Shown: positions 22,130-29,362 of the stretch, piece after piece
How the letters are laid out: every line of letters begins with the position of its first letter
Numbering within the stretch: the stretch's first letter is position 1
Assembly (NCBI GenBank): GCA_025454635.1
Contig: JALOOB010000005.1
Coordinates: 1-32,309, forward strand
Reading direction: 5' to 3'
From: Anaerolineae bacterium
Lineage (GTDB): Bacteria > Chloroflexota > Anaerolineae > CG2-30-64-16
Length of the DNA: 32,309 nt
Notes under the pieces: generated by a model
What the model was told of the DNA's origin: nothing
Databases searched by the model: none
Seen by the model: the letters and a program-made list of their open reading frames with translations, nothing else
Position numbers and translations under genes: made by a program

Positions 22130-23329
22130 CTATGCGGCCGCGCGTACTGCGGCCGCGTCTTGTATGAGATCTCCAAACCGGCCGGGCCAGACGGTCCGAG
22201 CCAGTCCTGAAGTCGCCTGACTCTTGCCGTAGGCCGGGTCGATCAGCCAGCGGGCGATGATTTCGCCCGTCACCGGGGCAAGGCCAATGCCCGCCCCTTC
22301 ATGTCCTGTCGCAAGGTACAATCCCGGGACGCCGGCCACCGGCCCGATCAACGGCAGGTGGTCGGGGCTCCACGGACGCAGCCCGGCATACGCCCGGATC
22401 ACGTTGCGCTCCGCAAGCGCCGGAAGATAACGCATCGCGCGTGCCGCAATGGCCTGGGCGACGGCCCGCGACACAGACCGGTCAAATCCAACGAATTCCC
22501 GGCTGCTGCCGAGGAGGAGCGTGCCCCCCGCCGTCATCTCCGCAACCAGCGCGACCTGAGCCGCAGATGTGTCGGCGTGGACTGATGCCGCGTAGCTGCC
22601 TTCGAGCAACGGGTGTTGGATCATGCCCGGCGCCGCGGAGGTCACGAGGATCGTGCCCTTGCGCGGCCTGACCGGCAGTTGCAGCCCGGCGGAGGCCGCT
22701 ATCTCGTTGCTCCACACGCCGGCGGCAAGGACGAAGGCGCCGGCCTCGATTTCGCCCTCGGTCGTTAGGGCCGCGACCACCCTCCCGCCGGCGTCCCTGC
22801 GCAGCCCCGTCACGGAGACCCCTTGCCGGAGTTCCGCCCCGCACCGCCGCGCGGCCTGCAGGAGCGCGAGCGTGGCCCGCCGCGCGTCGACTTGCGCCTC
22901 GTCGAGGTAGTAGATCCCGCCGGCCAGATCGGGCGCGAGATTCGGTTCGAGGGCCAGCAGCCCCGCCGCGTCCAGCATCTCGACTTTCACGCCGCAGCCA
23001 CAGCGGTCGATCGCCTGTTTTCGACCGGCCTCCAGCCCCTCGACCGTGGCATAGACGACGATGACGCCGGTGTTGCCGTACTCGAAGTCGAGATCGAGGC
23101 CCTCGGCCAGCCCCGCCCACAGCCCGGCGCTCACCTGCGCCAACTCCAGTTCTGCGGGCGAGGTCTTGTCGCAGCAGAGGATCAGCCCGTCACAGGCTCG
23201 CGAGGTCCCCGCGGCGGGGAAATCGCGTTCGAGAGCGAGCACGGACAGCCCTGCGCGCGCGAGCGAGTATGCGCATGCCGCGCCCACGATGCCCGCGCCG
23301 ATGACCGCGACGTCAGGCATGCGGCTCAT
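22130..23329 (-). CDS. DAO-type FAD oxidoreductase, beta subunit of an HcnC/opine-oxidase-like dehydrogenase
   Basis: 399 residues. The FAD-binding motif VIGAGIVGAACAYSLARAG near the N-terminus and the C-terminal RAYAGLRPWSPDHLPLIGPVAGVPGLYLATGHEGAGIGLAPVTGEIIARWL identify the DAO superfamily (sarcosine/glycine/proline-type amine oxidation). The start ATG 23329 overlaps the upstream TGA (ATGA), giving strict coupling to the FAD/BFD subunit. In HcnABC, opine oxidase and D-hydroxyproline dehydrogenase-type complexes this subunit oxidises the C-N bond and passes electrons through the other subunits. N-methyl amino acids such as dimethylglycine or sarcosine are plausible substrates given the neighbours (inference). 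Confidence 0.88.
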   Translation of the reverse strand: MSRMPDVAVIGAGIVGAACAYSLARAGLSVLALERDFPAAGTSRACDGLILCCDKTSPAELELAQVSAGLWAGLAEGLDLDFEYGNTGVIVVYATVEGLEAGRKQAIDRCGCGVKVEMLDAAGLLALEPNLAPDLAGGIYYLDEAQVDARRATLALLQAARRCGAELRQGVSVTGLRRDAGGRVVAALTTEGEIEAGAFVLAAGVWSNEIAASAGLQLPVRPRKGTILVTSAAPGMIQHPLLEGSYAASVHADTSAAQVALVAEMTAGGTLLLGSSREFVGFDRSVSRAVAQAIAARAMRYLPALAERNVIRAYAGLRPWSPDHLPLIGPVAGVPGLYLATGHEGAGIGLAPVTGEIIARWLIDPAYGKSQATSGLARTVWPGRFGDLIQDAAAVRAAA

Positions 23330-24738
23330 GCGGCATCCCCTGCCGCTTCCAGCGCGGCAAGCGCGCCAAGGGGCAGCGGCCGCGCGGGTGGCCGCACCGC
23401 GAAAGTGCCAGCCGCCTCCGGCGAGCACCCCGCTTCCGCTGCGATAAGCCGGCCGGCGATGGGGCCGCATGTGCGGCCCTGGCATGGTCCCTGGCCGATG
23501 CGCGTCCAGACCTTCAGCGCGTCGAGCGTCCTAATGCCTGCGGCCTCTCTGACCGCGGCCCGGAGTTCGCCGGCGGTTACTTCCTCGCACCGGCAAACGA
23601 TCGTTTCGTCCGTAATGATCTCTGACAGCCCGCCCGGTGGCGCGCAGACCGCGTTCAGCATGCCGGCAAACCGGAGTTCGCGCTTGCGGCGCCCGGCGAG
23701 CCCGGCCTTCGCGCGCTCCAGGTCGTCCTGGGAGAGAGCCCCAAGCCGGCGCGCGGCCGCGAGGCCGGCAACGCGTCCGGTCAGCAGCGCCAGCCCGGCG
23801 CCACCCACGCCGCCTGTTTCGCCGGCCACAAACAGGCCGGACGCAGTGCTCTCGAGGTTTTCGTCGACCTGTGGCGCCCAGCCCCCGCGCAGCGGATCGA
23901 AGACCATCCATGCGCCGGCTAGCTGCGCCAGTTCGACGTTTGGCGTGAAGCCGAAACTCACGCAGAGCGCGTCGACGGCCACGACTGAGCGACCCTCTCG
24001 CAGCGGCCGGCCCGCTCTGTCCAGGGGAGCGACGGTAACCGATTCCACCCGCTCCGCGCCCTGCGCTGCGACGACTGCGCTGCCGAAGCGATAGGCAACG
24101 CGCGCCTTGCGCAGATCGCTTAGGTAGCGCCACCCTTCCGCAAAGCGACCGCCCTGCCCCCGCGCCGCCGGTGCGTGGCTGAGCCATTGCGCAGGCCGGC
24201 TGGCTTCGAGCACCGCGACGACCGTGGCGCCGAGAGCGGACAGCTTCGCCGCGACCGCGAGCAGGAGCGGTCCGGAGCCCGCGACGAGGACGCGCCGGCC
24301 CGGCAAGACCCCGTGCCGCTTGGCGAGAAGCTGCGCCGCGCCCGCCGTCATCACACCCGGCAGGGTCCAGCCGGGGAAGGGCGCCACTTGTTCGCGCGCC
24401 CCCGACGCCAGCACGATCGCGCCCGCGGCGAGGGTGGTCGCCCGGCCATCCGCAAAGAGGCCGAGCGTTAAGCCCGCTTCGACATTCCAGACCGTCACGC
24501 CGGGCCGCCAGTCGACCTGCCCCGTCTCCAGCCGCCGCAGCAGGTCGCCGCCAAGGCGCTCGCTTTCCGTGAGCGCGCCGCCGTGCGCATGGCCGGGCAG
24601 CAGGTATTGTCCGCCAGGGAGCGAACGCTCGTCGAGCAATGCGACGCGCAGGCCGCATTCTGCTGCCGCCAGCGCGGCTGCCAGCCCTGCCGGTCCCGCG
24701 CCGACGACGGCCACGTCGACGGTCTCAAGCGCGGGCAT
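23326..24738 (-). CDS. FAD/NAD(P)-type oxidoreductase with BFD-like 2Fe-2S domain, alpha subunit (HcnB/OoxA-like)
   Basis: 470 residues. A first dinucleotide-binding motif VVGAGPAGLAAALAAAE lies near residue 10 and a second, VLVAGSGPLLLAVAAKL, near 150. GLFVAGETGGVGGAGLALLTGRVAGL is the third FAD-contact region. The C-terminal part carries a CxC...CxxxxC set (IVCRCEEVT and GPCQGRTCG), the BFD-like [2Fe-2S] domain of HcnB, OoxA and LhpB-type subunits. ATG 24738 is preferred because GAGGA lies just upstream, overlapping the stop of the small ferredoxin gene; GTG 24750 is an alternative that would overlap that stop. It links the DAO-type subunit to the small 2Fe-2S subunit in an electron-transfer complex. 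Confidence 0.9.
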   Translation of the reverse strand: MPALETVDVAVVGAGPAGLAAALAAAECGLRVALLDERSLPGGQYLLPGHAHGGALTESERLGGDLLRRLETGQVDWRPGVTVWNVEAGLTLGLFADGRATTLAAGAIVLASGAREQVAPFPGWTLPGVMTAGAAQLLAKRHGVLPGRRVLVAGSGPLLLAVAAKLSALGATVVAVLEASRPAQWLSHAPAARGQGGRFAEGWRYLSDLRKARVAYRFGSAVVAAQGAERVESVTVAPLDRAGRPLREGRSVVAVDALCVSFGFTPNVELAQLAGAWMVFDPLRGGWAPQVDENLESTASGLFVAGETGGVGGAGLALLTGRVAGLAAARRLGALSQDDLERAKAGLAGRRKRELRFAGMLNAVCAPPGGLSEIITDETIVCRCEEVTAGELRAAVREAAGIRTLDALKVWTRIGQGPCQGRTCGPIAGRLIAAEAGCSPEAAGTFAVRPPARPLPLGALAALEAAGDAA

Positions 24739-25027
24739 GGGTTTCCTCACGCAGGGGCGCCTGCGCCGCGCCGGTCGATACGCGCATGCCCGGCCGAACG
24801 AGGGTCATACAGGCGCGTTGATCCGGGATGTTGTCGATGGTGACGAGGCAGTCGAAGCAAACGCCCATGCCGCAGAAGACGCCGCGCGGCCGACCGCGCG
24901 CAGTGCGGCGAAAAACAAGAATGCCTGCCGCAAGCAGGGCGGCCGCGACCGTCTGCCCGGCCACGGCCGGAACGTCGCGGCCGTCGAGGTCGATCATGAA
25001 GCGATCATCCTCGGGTTGAGGAGGCAT
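24725..25027 (-). CDS. 2Fe-2S ferredoxin-like small subunit (HcnA/gamma type)
   Basis: 100 residues. Cysteines at about 52, 57, 60 and 73 form the C-x4-C-x2-C-x12-C pattern of plant-type [2Fe-2S] small subunits (FCGMGVCFDCLVTID, QRACM). The N-terminus FMIDLDGRDVPAVAGQTVAAALLAAG is typical of the HcnA/SoxA-N family. The SD is weak. The 3' end overlaps the alpha-subunit gene. It is the first gene after the strong promoter at 25112-25140 and therefore heads the long leftward operon. It passes electrons from the flavin subunits to a membrane or soluble acceptor. Confidence 0.9.
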   Translation of the reverse strand: MPPQPEDDRFMIDLDGRDVPAVAGQTVAAALLAAGILVFRRTARGRPRGVFCGMGVCFDCLVTIDNIPDQRACMTLVRPGMRVSTGAAQAPLREETHARA

Positions 25028-25095
25028 AGTTCTCGCACCTGTTTCTGCGGCACGGAAGAACGGCGCCGGCCCACTGCGAAAGACGGGAATAGGCG

Positions 25096-25140
25096 GAGGT
25101 GATATATCAACAGTATATCAATGCGCCGCTCCGCTGTCAA
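25096..25140 (-). promoter_or_regulatory. consensus promoter and candidate operator of the dehydrogenase/methyltransferase operon
   Basis: Read on the minus strand: TTGACA (25135-25140), 17 bases, TATACT (25112-25117), then 4 bases, ATATAT (25102-25107), 2 bases, CCTC. The promoter hexamers are almost perfect. TTGATATA occurs twice, 11 bases apart, around the -10 box and start point. The same arrangement TATACT-N4-ATATAT-N2-CCTC recurs at the promoter of the FCD regulator at 28005, which suggests control by that regulator. Confidence 0.75.
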
Positions 25141-25179
25141 GCCGGATGGAAGGCGTTGCGCGCCAATCGCGGCTCCCGG

Positions 25180-26391
25180 TCAGTGATGGCCGCGCAGGAA
25201 GCTGTCGCCGGCGGAGACAACGCCTTCGGCGTAACGCGTCGGACGGAGCGCGTTGTCTTGCGGGTCCATGACTCCGGTCATCAGGTCTGCAACGCGCTTT
25301 CCTGCCGCTGCCCCCAGCATAACCCCGGCCCAGTATCCGCAGTTGAGATACAGACCCGGCGCTTCGGGCAGCGGCCCGATGAGCGGCTGGTCGTCGGGGG
25401 TGTAGACGTACTGACCCGCGCTCAGCAGCACATCCTTGTGCTTCAGCCCCGCGCAGACCTCCTCCCAGAACGGCGTCAGCGGGATGAGTTTGTCGAGCGT
25501 GTTGGCGGCGAAGTCCCACTCGGTCGGCAGATGCTCGCTCGGCTGGCGGATCGCGTCGTCGGGGTCGACCCAGGCAATGAACGCGCCGCCCGTCTCCGGC
25601 CGCCAGTACGCGTCGCGTCCAACGTCGATCACAAGCGGCGCGTCCTGGGGGATTTGCGGCTTTGGCGTAATGTAGGCCTTCTGCCGCCGCATCGGCGTGA
25701 GAGGCAACTCCACGCCGGCCATTTTTCCGACGATTCCCGCGAACGGGCCCGCTGCGTTCACCACGCGCCGCGTGGCGATGGTTCCCCGGTCGGTCTCGAC
25801 CGCGCAGATGCCGGCCGCGTCGCTGGCGATGCCGGTCACACGCGTGCCCACAAGGAACGCCGCGGAAGCCCCCTGAACGAATCCCTGCAGCACTGAGTGG
25901 CTGGAGAACGCGCCGTCGCGCTGGCGGAAGGTTGCGGCGACGGCGGTCTCGGAGATGTAGGGGAAGTGGCGGCGGATCTCCGCCCCGTCGAGGTATTCGG
26001 AGTCCGTCACGCCGAGCTCGCGGTGTTTGCCGACAGCCGCCTTGAGGCTGGGCGCAAGCGCGGGGTCGTCCGTTACGAACAGGTAGCCCGAGTAGCGCAG
26101 GCCGATATCGTAGCCGGGCAGGCCCGTAATATCGGCAAAGTTCTCGTGAATGGCGATGCTTTGCAGCGCCAGCTCGCACATGGCCGGCTCGGTGAACTGC
26201 GCGCGGAACGACTCGATCGACTGCGCAGACGTCAGGCTGCCCAATTCGCCGCGCATTTCGAGCAAAACGGTGGAGAGGCCCGCCCGCGCGAGCCAGAACG
26301 CCGTAGCGACGCCGACCATGCCGCCACCCACCACCACTACGTCGGCCGTCTTCGGCCATGTTTCCGTCGTTGGAATAAGGACCTTGCCCAT
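25180..26391 (-). CDS. FAD-dependent DAO-family oxidoreductase (second amine dehydrogenase/oxidase)
   Basis: 403 residues with the FAD motif VVVVGGGMVGVATAFWLARAG, the mid segment RVVNAAGPFAGIVGKMAG, and the C-terminal YVYTPDDQPLIGPLPEAPGLYLNCGYWAGVMLGAAAGKRVADLM. This is the DAO superfamily layout of sarcosine-, dimethylglycine- or glycine-oxidising enzymes. It differs considerably from the DAO-type subunit at 22130 and has no iron-sulfur partner genes of its own. GGAGG 6 bases before ATG 26391 fixes the start; the frame is open far upstream but overlaps the methyltransferase gene. It follows methyltransferase 3 by 14 bases, so it may oxidise the demethylated product of that enzyme (inference). 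Confidence 0.88.
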   Translation of the reverse strand: MGKVLIPTTETWPKTADVVVVGGGMVGVATAFWLARAGLSTVLLEMRGELGSLTSAQSIESFRAQFTEPAMCELALQSIAIHENFADITGLPGYDIGLRYSGYLFVTDDPALAPSLKAAVGKHRELGVTDSEYLDGAEIRRHFPYISETAVAATFRQRDGAFSSHSVLQGFVQGASAAFLVGTRVTGIASDAAGICAVETDRGTIATRRVVNAAGPFAGIVGKMAGVELPLTPMRRQKAYITPKPQIPQDAPLVIDVGRDAYWRPETGGAFIAWVDPDDAIRQPSEHLPTEWDFAANTLDKLIPLTPFWEEVCAGLKHKDVLLSAGQYVYTPDDQPLIGPLPEAPGLYLNCGYWAGVMLGAAAGKRVADLMTGVMDPQDNALRPTRYAEGVVSAGDSFLRGHH

Positions 26392-26405
26392 CGGAAGCCT
26401 CCTGA

Positions 26406-27869
26406 CTACGCCAGGACCGGCGCTTCGAACCTCTGCCGCAGAACCTCCGCAATCGTCGCCTCGGCTTCGGCGGAGAGGGGCGGCGCGTGGTGTTCCTTCA
26501 GGAGCCGCCGCGCTCGCTCGTTGGCGCGCGTCGCCATGTCTTTGCTGCCCTTCGCAGCCCAGTTTGCGTACCGCATACGATCGACTACGCGCGGACGCCA
26601 CTGCGCCCACTTCCAGTTCTCCAGTGTGTGGTCGTCTGCGAAGAATCCGGCGCCCGGTCGCGCTCGGCCGATGGCGGCGCGCGCCAGCGTCCGCTCGCTG
26701 ACCTCCACGCCGTCGACGATGAACCGCGTATGCCCGATGATCTCGTCGCAGATCACGAGCAATTCCATGCTGGAGGTGCTGCCGTACTCGATGTAGCCCA
26801 CGTCGTGGACCAGGTTGCACCGGCTGAGGAAAGCGGTCATGATCGTCGACGTGGCCTCAAAGCCCGCCTGCGCGTCGACTACCTTGCTGTCCGACGCGCC
26901 CGCGCCGCCCCAGAACGGCAGCCGGTAGTGCCGCGCCATGTCGCCAAACGCGGCCATTGCCTGGCCCCAGTCGGGCGCGCCATACGCGATGATGGTCGTC
27001 TGCATGTCCAGCGCGGCCACGTTCATCCCGTACAGGAACGGCGTCCCAGGCCGGACGAGTTGCGTCAGCACGAGCCCCGCGAGGCACTCCGCGTTGCCGA
27101 GCGCAATCGCGCCGGCGACGGTGATCGGTCCGCCGCCGCCGGTGTTGGGCGAGGGCGGATAGGCGACGGGGATGCCCTTCTCCGCGCAGAAGAGCAGGTT
27201 GTCGAGCGACTCCTCGTTGTACAGCAGGGGCGAGATAGGCTCCGCGTAAAGCATCAGGAAGGGTCGCGCGCGCAGTTCGGCCTCGCCGCCCGCGACCGCG
27301 CACGCAATCCGGTAGATAGCTTCCATGTCGCGGCGGTCGCGCGCAGTGTACACGTTGGGCTTAACGGAGCCGCGTATCATCCGTATGAAGCTGTGGACAT
27401 AGTGGTCCATCGTCGGCACGTCGCTCGGGATGCCCATCGACATCACGAAGTCGATATTGGGCAGCGCGTCGCATAACTGCGCGAACCGCTCGACGTCGGC
27501 TGCCACCGATGCCCGGCGCTCGCGCGTCTCCACGTCGACGGTGAACGGGCAATCGGACCCCGGGCCGAAGAACACTTTTCCTTCCTCCAGGGGCATGGTC
27601 AGTTCGCCGAGACGGTTATGCATCGGAATACGCGAGGGCGCAGACGCAAGCGCTTGCATCACGAGGCGCTCGGGGATGAGGATGCGCGAGCCGGCTTGCG
27701 ACGCGCCCGCGTCGAGGAGCAGACGGCGCGCCCTGTCCGACCGTAGCTCGATGCCTGTTGCCGACAGGATGTCGAGGCTGGCGCTATGGATGGTCCGGAT
27801 TTGCTCGTCCGAGAGCATCCGAAGGGTGGGGCGGTAAGTGGAACACGCGATTTGCTCGGTCACTGGCAT
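26406..27869 (-). CDS. MttB-family (non-pyrrolysine) methyltransferase 3
   Basis: About 487 residues with superfamily segments FFGPGSDCPFTVD, AEPISPLLYNEE, GASDSKVVDAQAGFEA, HDVGYIEYGS and GAGFFADDHTLENW. The cysteine-containing TPCP segment of methyltransferases 1 and 2 is replaced by PPSPNTGGGGP. No internal amber is present; the terminal TAG is at normal length. Three starts are possible: ATG 27878, ATG 27869 and GTG 27863. GGAGAGG just upstream serves 27863 with ideal spacing and 27869 with short spacing. There is no corrinoid gene beside it, so it may share the two corrinoid proteins of the core operon. It is divergent from the FCD regulator at 28005 and followed by a DAO-type oxidoreductase. 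Confidence 0.9.
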   Translation of the reverse strand: MPVTEQIACSTYRPTLRMLSDEQIRTIHSASLDILSATGIELRSDRARRLLLDAGASQAGSRILIPERLVMQALASAPSRIPMHNRLGELTMPLEEGKVFFGPGSDCPFTVDVETRERRASVAADVERFAQLCDALPNIDFVMSMGIPSDVPTMDHYVHSFIRMIRGSVKPNVYTARDRRDMEAIYRIACAVAGGEAELRARPFLMLYAEPISPLLYNEESLDNLLFCAEKGIPVAYPPSPNTGGGGPITVAGAIALGNAECLAGLVLTQLVRPGTPFLYGMNVAALDMQTTIIAYGAPDWGQAMAAFGDMARHYRLPFWGGAGASDSKVVDAQAGFEATSTIMTAFLSRCNLVHDVGYIEYGSTSSMELLVICDEIIGHTRFIVDGVEVSERTLARAAIGRARPGAGFFADDHTLENWKWAQWRPRVVDRMRYANWAAKGSKDMATRANERARRLLKEHHAPPLSAEAEATIAEVLRQRFEAPVLA

Positions 27870-27900
27870 CCTCTCCATTGCGGAAGCCGCCGAAAAGTGC

Positions 27901-27945
27901 TTGACAGGCGGCAGGGCGGGTAGTATACTCAGAATATATTGCCTC
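27901..27945 (+). promoter_or_regulatory. consensus promoter and candidate operator of FCD regulator 2
   Basis: TTGACA (27901-27906), 17 bases, TATACT (27924-27929), 4 bases, ATATAT (27934-27939), 2 bases, CCTC (27942-27945). The -10 box lies within the palindrome AGTATACT, and an AATATATT palindrome is centred 11 bases further on. The same composite occurs at 25096-25140. Because methyltransferase 3 is transcribed divergently from here, one operator could control both directions and the regulator itself. Confidence 0.75.
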
Positions 27946-28004
27946 GTGCGCAACGCAACATACACGCTACAAGCCTCGGGCAACGCGAACCAAGGAGTCC
28001 TTTC

Positions 28005-28661
28005 ATGGCGGTAACCGATACCCAGCGGGCTTACGAGCTGATCCAGGAAAAGATCGTGACCACCCAGATGCCCCCCGGCTCGGTGATCCACGAGGCATCA
28101 CTGATGGCCGAAATTGGACTCGGCCGCACCCCTATTCGCGAGGCGCTCAAGATGCTCGAGGCGGAACGGCTCGTCACCGTGTCCCCTCGCCGAGGCATGT
28201 TCGTCACCACCATCAATATTTCCGACCTGGCGGAGATTCAGGAAGTCCGCTCGGTCCTTGACTTGTTAAGCGTCCGCCTTGCCGCGCAGCGCATCACGCC
28301 GGCCGAAGTGGCCGAACTACGCGCCCTCCTGCGGGAGATCGACGTCGCGCTTCAGAGCGGGACGGGAAACGGTCACAGGGCCGCCGACATGCGTCTCCTG
28401 ATGACGCTGGACACGCGCTTCCACCGCCTGCTGGCCGCTGCCGCCCGCAACTCGATCCTGATCTCCGAGATCGAGATGCTTTACAATCTCTCCCGGCGCA
28501 TCTGGTATTACTACCTCGACCGTCTCTCGCCGGAAGATCTGGCTTTCCACGCTTTCCCCGAGGTGGTCGAAGCCCTGGAACAGCGGGACGCCGACCGCGC
28601 CGAGCGCGCCCTCTCCGCCCATATAGCCGACTTTAGCGTGGCGATTCGCAAGCGTCTGTGA
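28005..28661 (+). CDS. GntR-family transcriptional regulator, FadR/FCD subgroup (regulator 2)
   Basis: 218 residues. The winged helix-turn-helix reads AYELIQEKIVTTQMPPGSVIHEASLMAEIGLGRTPIREALKMLEAERLVTVSPRRGMFVT. The FCD domain follows with the putative metal/ligand residues in LDTRFHRLLAAAA, EVVEALEQRD and LSAHIADF. SD AAGGAG 7 bases before ATG 28005 fixes the start; the frame is open 22 codons upstream but that part overlaps the leader. It is the only rightward gene in the right half, divergent from methyltransferase 3. The motif shared by its promoter and the core operon promoter makes autoregulation and control of the core operon likely. Confidence 0.92.
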   Translation: MAVTDTQRAYELIQEKIVTTQMPPGSVIHEASLMAEIGLGRTPIREALKMLEAERLVTVSPRRGMFVTTINISDLAEIQEVRSVLDLLSVRLAAQRITPAEVAELRALLREIDVALQSGTGNGHRAADMRLLMTLDTRFHRLLAAAARNSILISEIEMLYNLSRRIWYYYLDRLSPEDLAFHAFPEVVEALEQRDADRAERALSAHIADFSVAIRKRL

Positions 28662-28696
28662 CCCGGCTGCAGGTGAGTCACAGGCAGCTTCCCGCG

Positions 28697-29347
28697 CTAC
28701 GACTGCACGTCCTGCGCATCCAGCACGCGCACAACGAGGGGCGTAACCACGTCGATCAGGTCCTGCTTTGAGATATCCGCAACCTTCATCAGGCAGCCCC
28801 ACGTGCCCGGCTCGTCGCTCTCGAACGCGTTCAGGCTGTGAATGAGCCCGCCCTTCTGAGTGACCGCGGCCGAGATTTGCGCCAGCGAGCCTTTGAAGTA
28901 CGGCGCGAGCGCGGTCAGCCGGACGCCGGCCTCCTTCGCCATCAGCAGCTCCAGAAAGACGTCGAAGATGTCGGACTCCGTGATGATGCCCGCCAGCTTG
29001 CCGTCGCGCAGGACGGGCGTGCCGCCGATGGCGTGCTGCCGCATCAGCCGCGCGGCTTCTTCGATGGGGCAATCCGTGTCCACCGTAATCACTTTGCGCG
29101 TCATGACCTGGCCGACCGTGATCTGGCTCAGCATATAAGTGACCTCCCAAATGCTGAGCGTTGTCACGGAGGACGGGCGTGCGTTGAGCAGGTCGGACTC
29201 GCTCACGATGCCGACCAATTGCCCCTTTTTGTCGACCACGGGGAGGCGGTGCACCTTCTTCTCCCGCATCAGCGCTTCAGCCTCGCCGATGGGCGTCTCG
29301 GGCGGCACCGTGACGGGGTTGCGCGACATTCGGTACTCTACAAGCAT
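28697..29347 (-). CDS. CBS-pair protein with C-terminal ACT-like domain (AcuB-like)
   Basis: 216 residues. Two CBS motifs are clear: MSRNPVTVPPETPIGEAEALMREKKVHRLPVVDKKGQLVGIVSESDLL (about 7-54) and VMTRKVITVDTDCPIEEAARLMRQHAIGGTPVLRDGKLAGIITESDIF (about 80-127). The remaining part (AGVRLTALAPYFKGSLAQISAAVTQKGGLIHSL) looks like an ACT-type regulatory fold. CBS pairs bind adenosine compounds such as AMP, ATP or S-adenosylmethionine. It follows methyltransferase 4 by 15 bases with SD AGGGGGAT and is probably co-transcribed with it and the permease genes. It might sense energy state or methyl-donor level (inference). It is convergent with regulator 2. Confidence 0.88.
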   Translation of the reverse strand: MLVEYRMSRNPVTVPPETPIGEAEALMREKKVHRLPVVDKKGQLVGIVSESDLLNARPSSVTTLSIWEVTYMLSQITVGQVMTRKVITVDTDCPIEEAARLMRQHAIGGTPVLRDGKLAGIITESDIFDVFLELLMAKEAGVRLTALAPYFKGSLAQISAAVTQKGGLIHSLNAFESDEPGTWGCLMKVADISKQDLIDVVTPLVVRVLDAQDVQS

Positions 29348-29362
29348 CTTATCCCCCTGATT

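Noticed and set aside
22131-22165. Repeated GCGGCCGCG segments at the end of the DAO-type subunit gene
   Set aside because: They fall within coding sequence encoding an Ala/Val/Arg-rich tail and are explained by GC-rich codon use.
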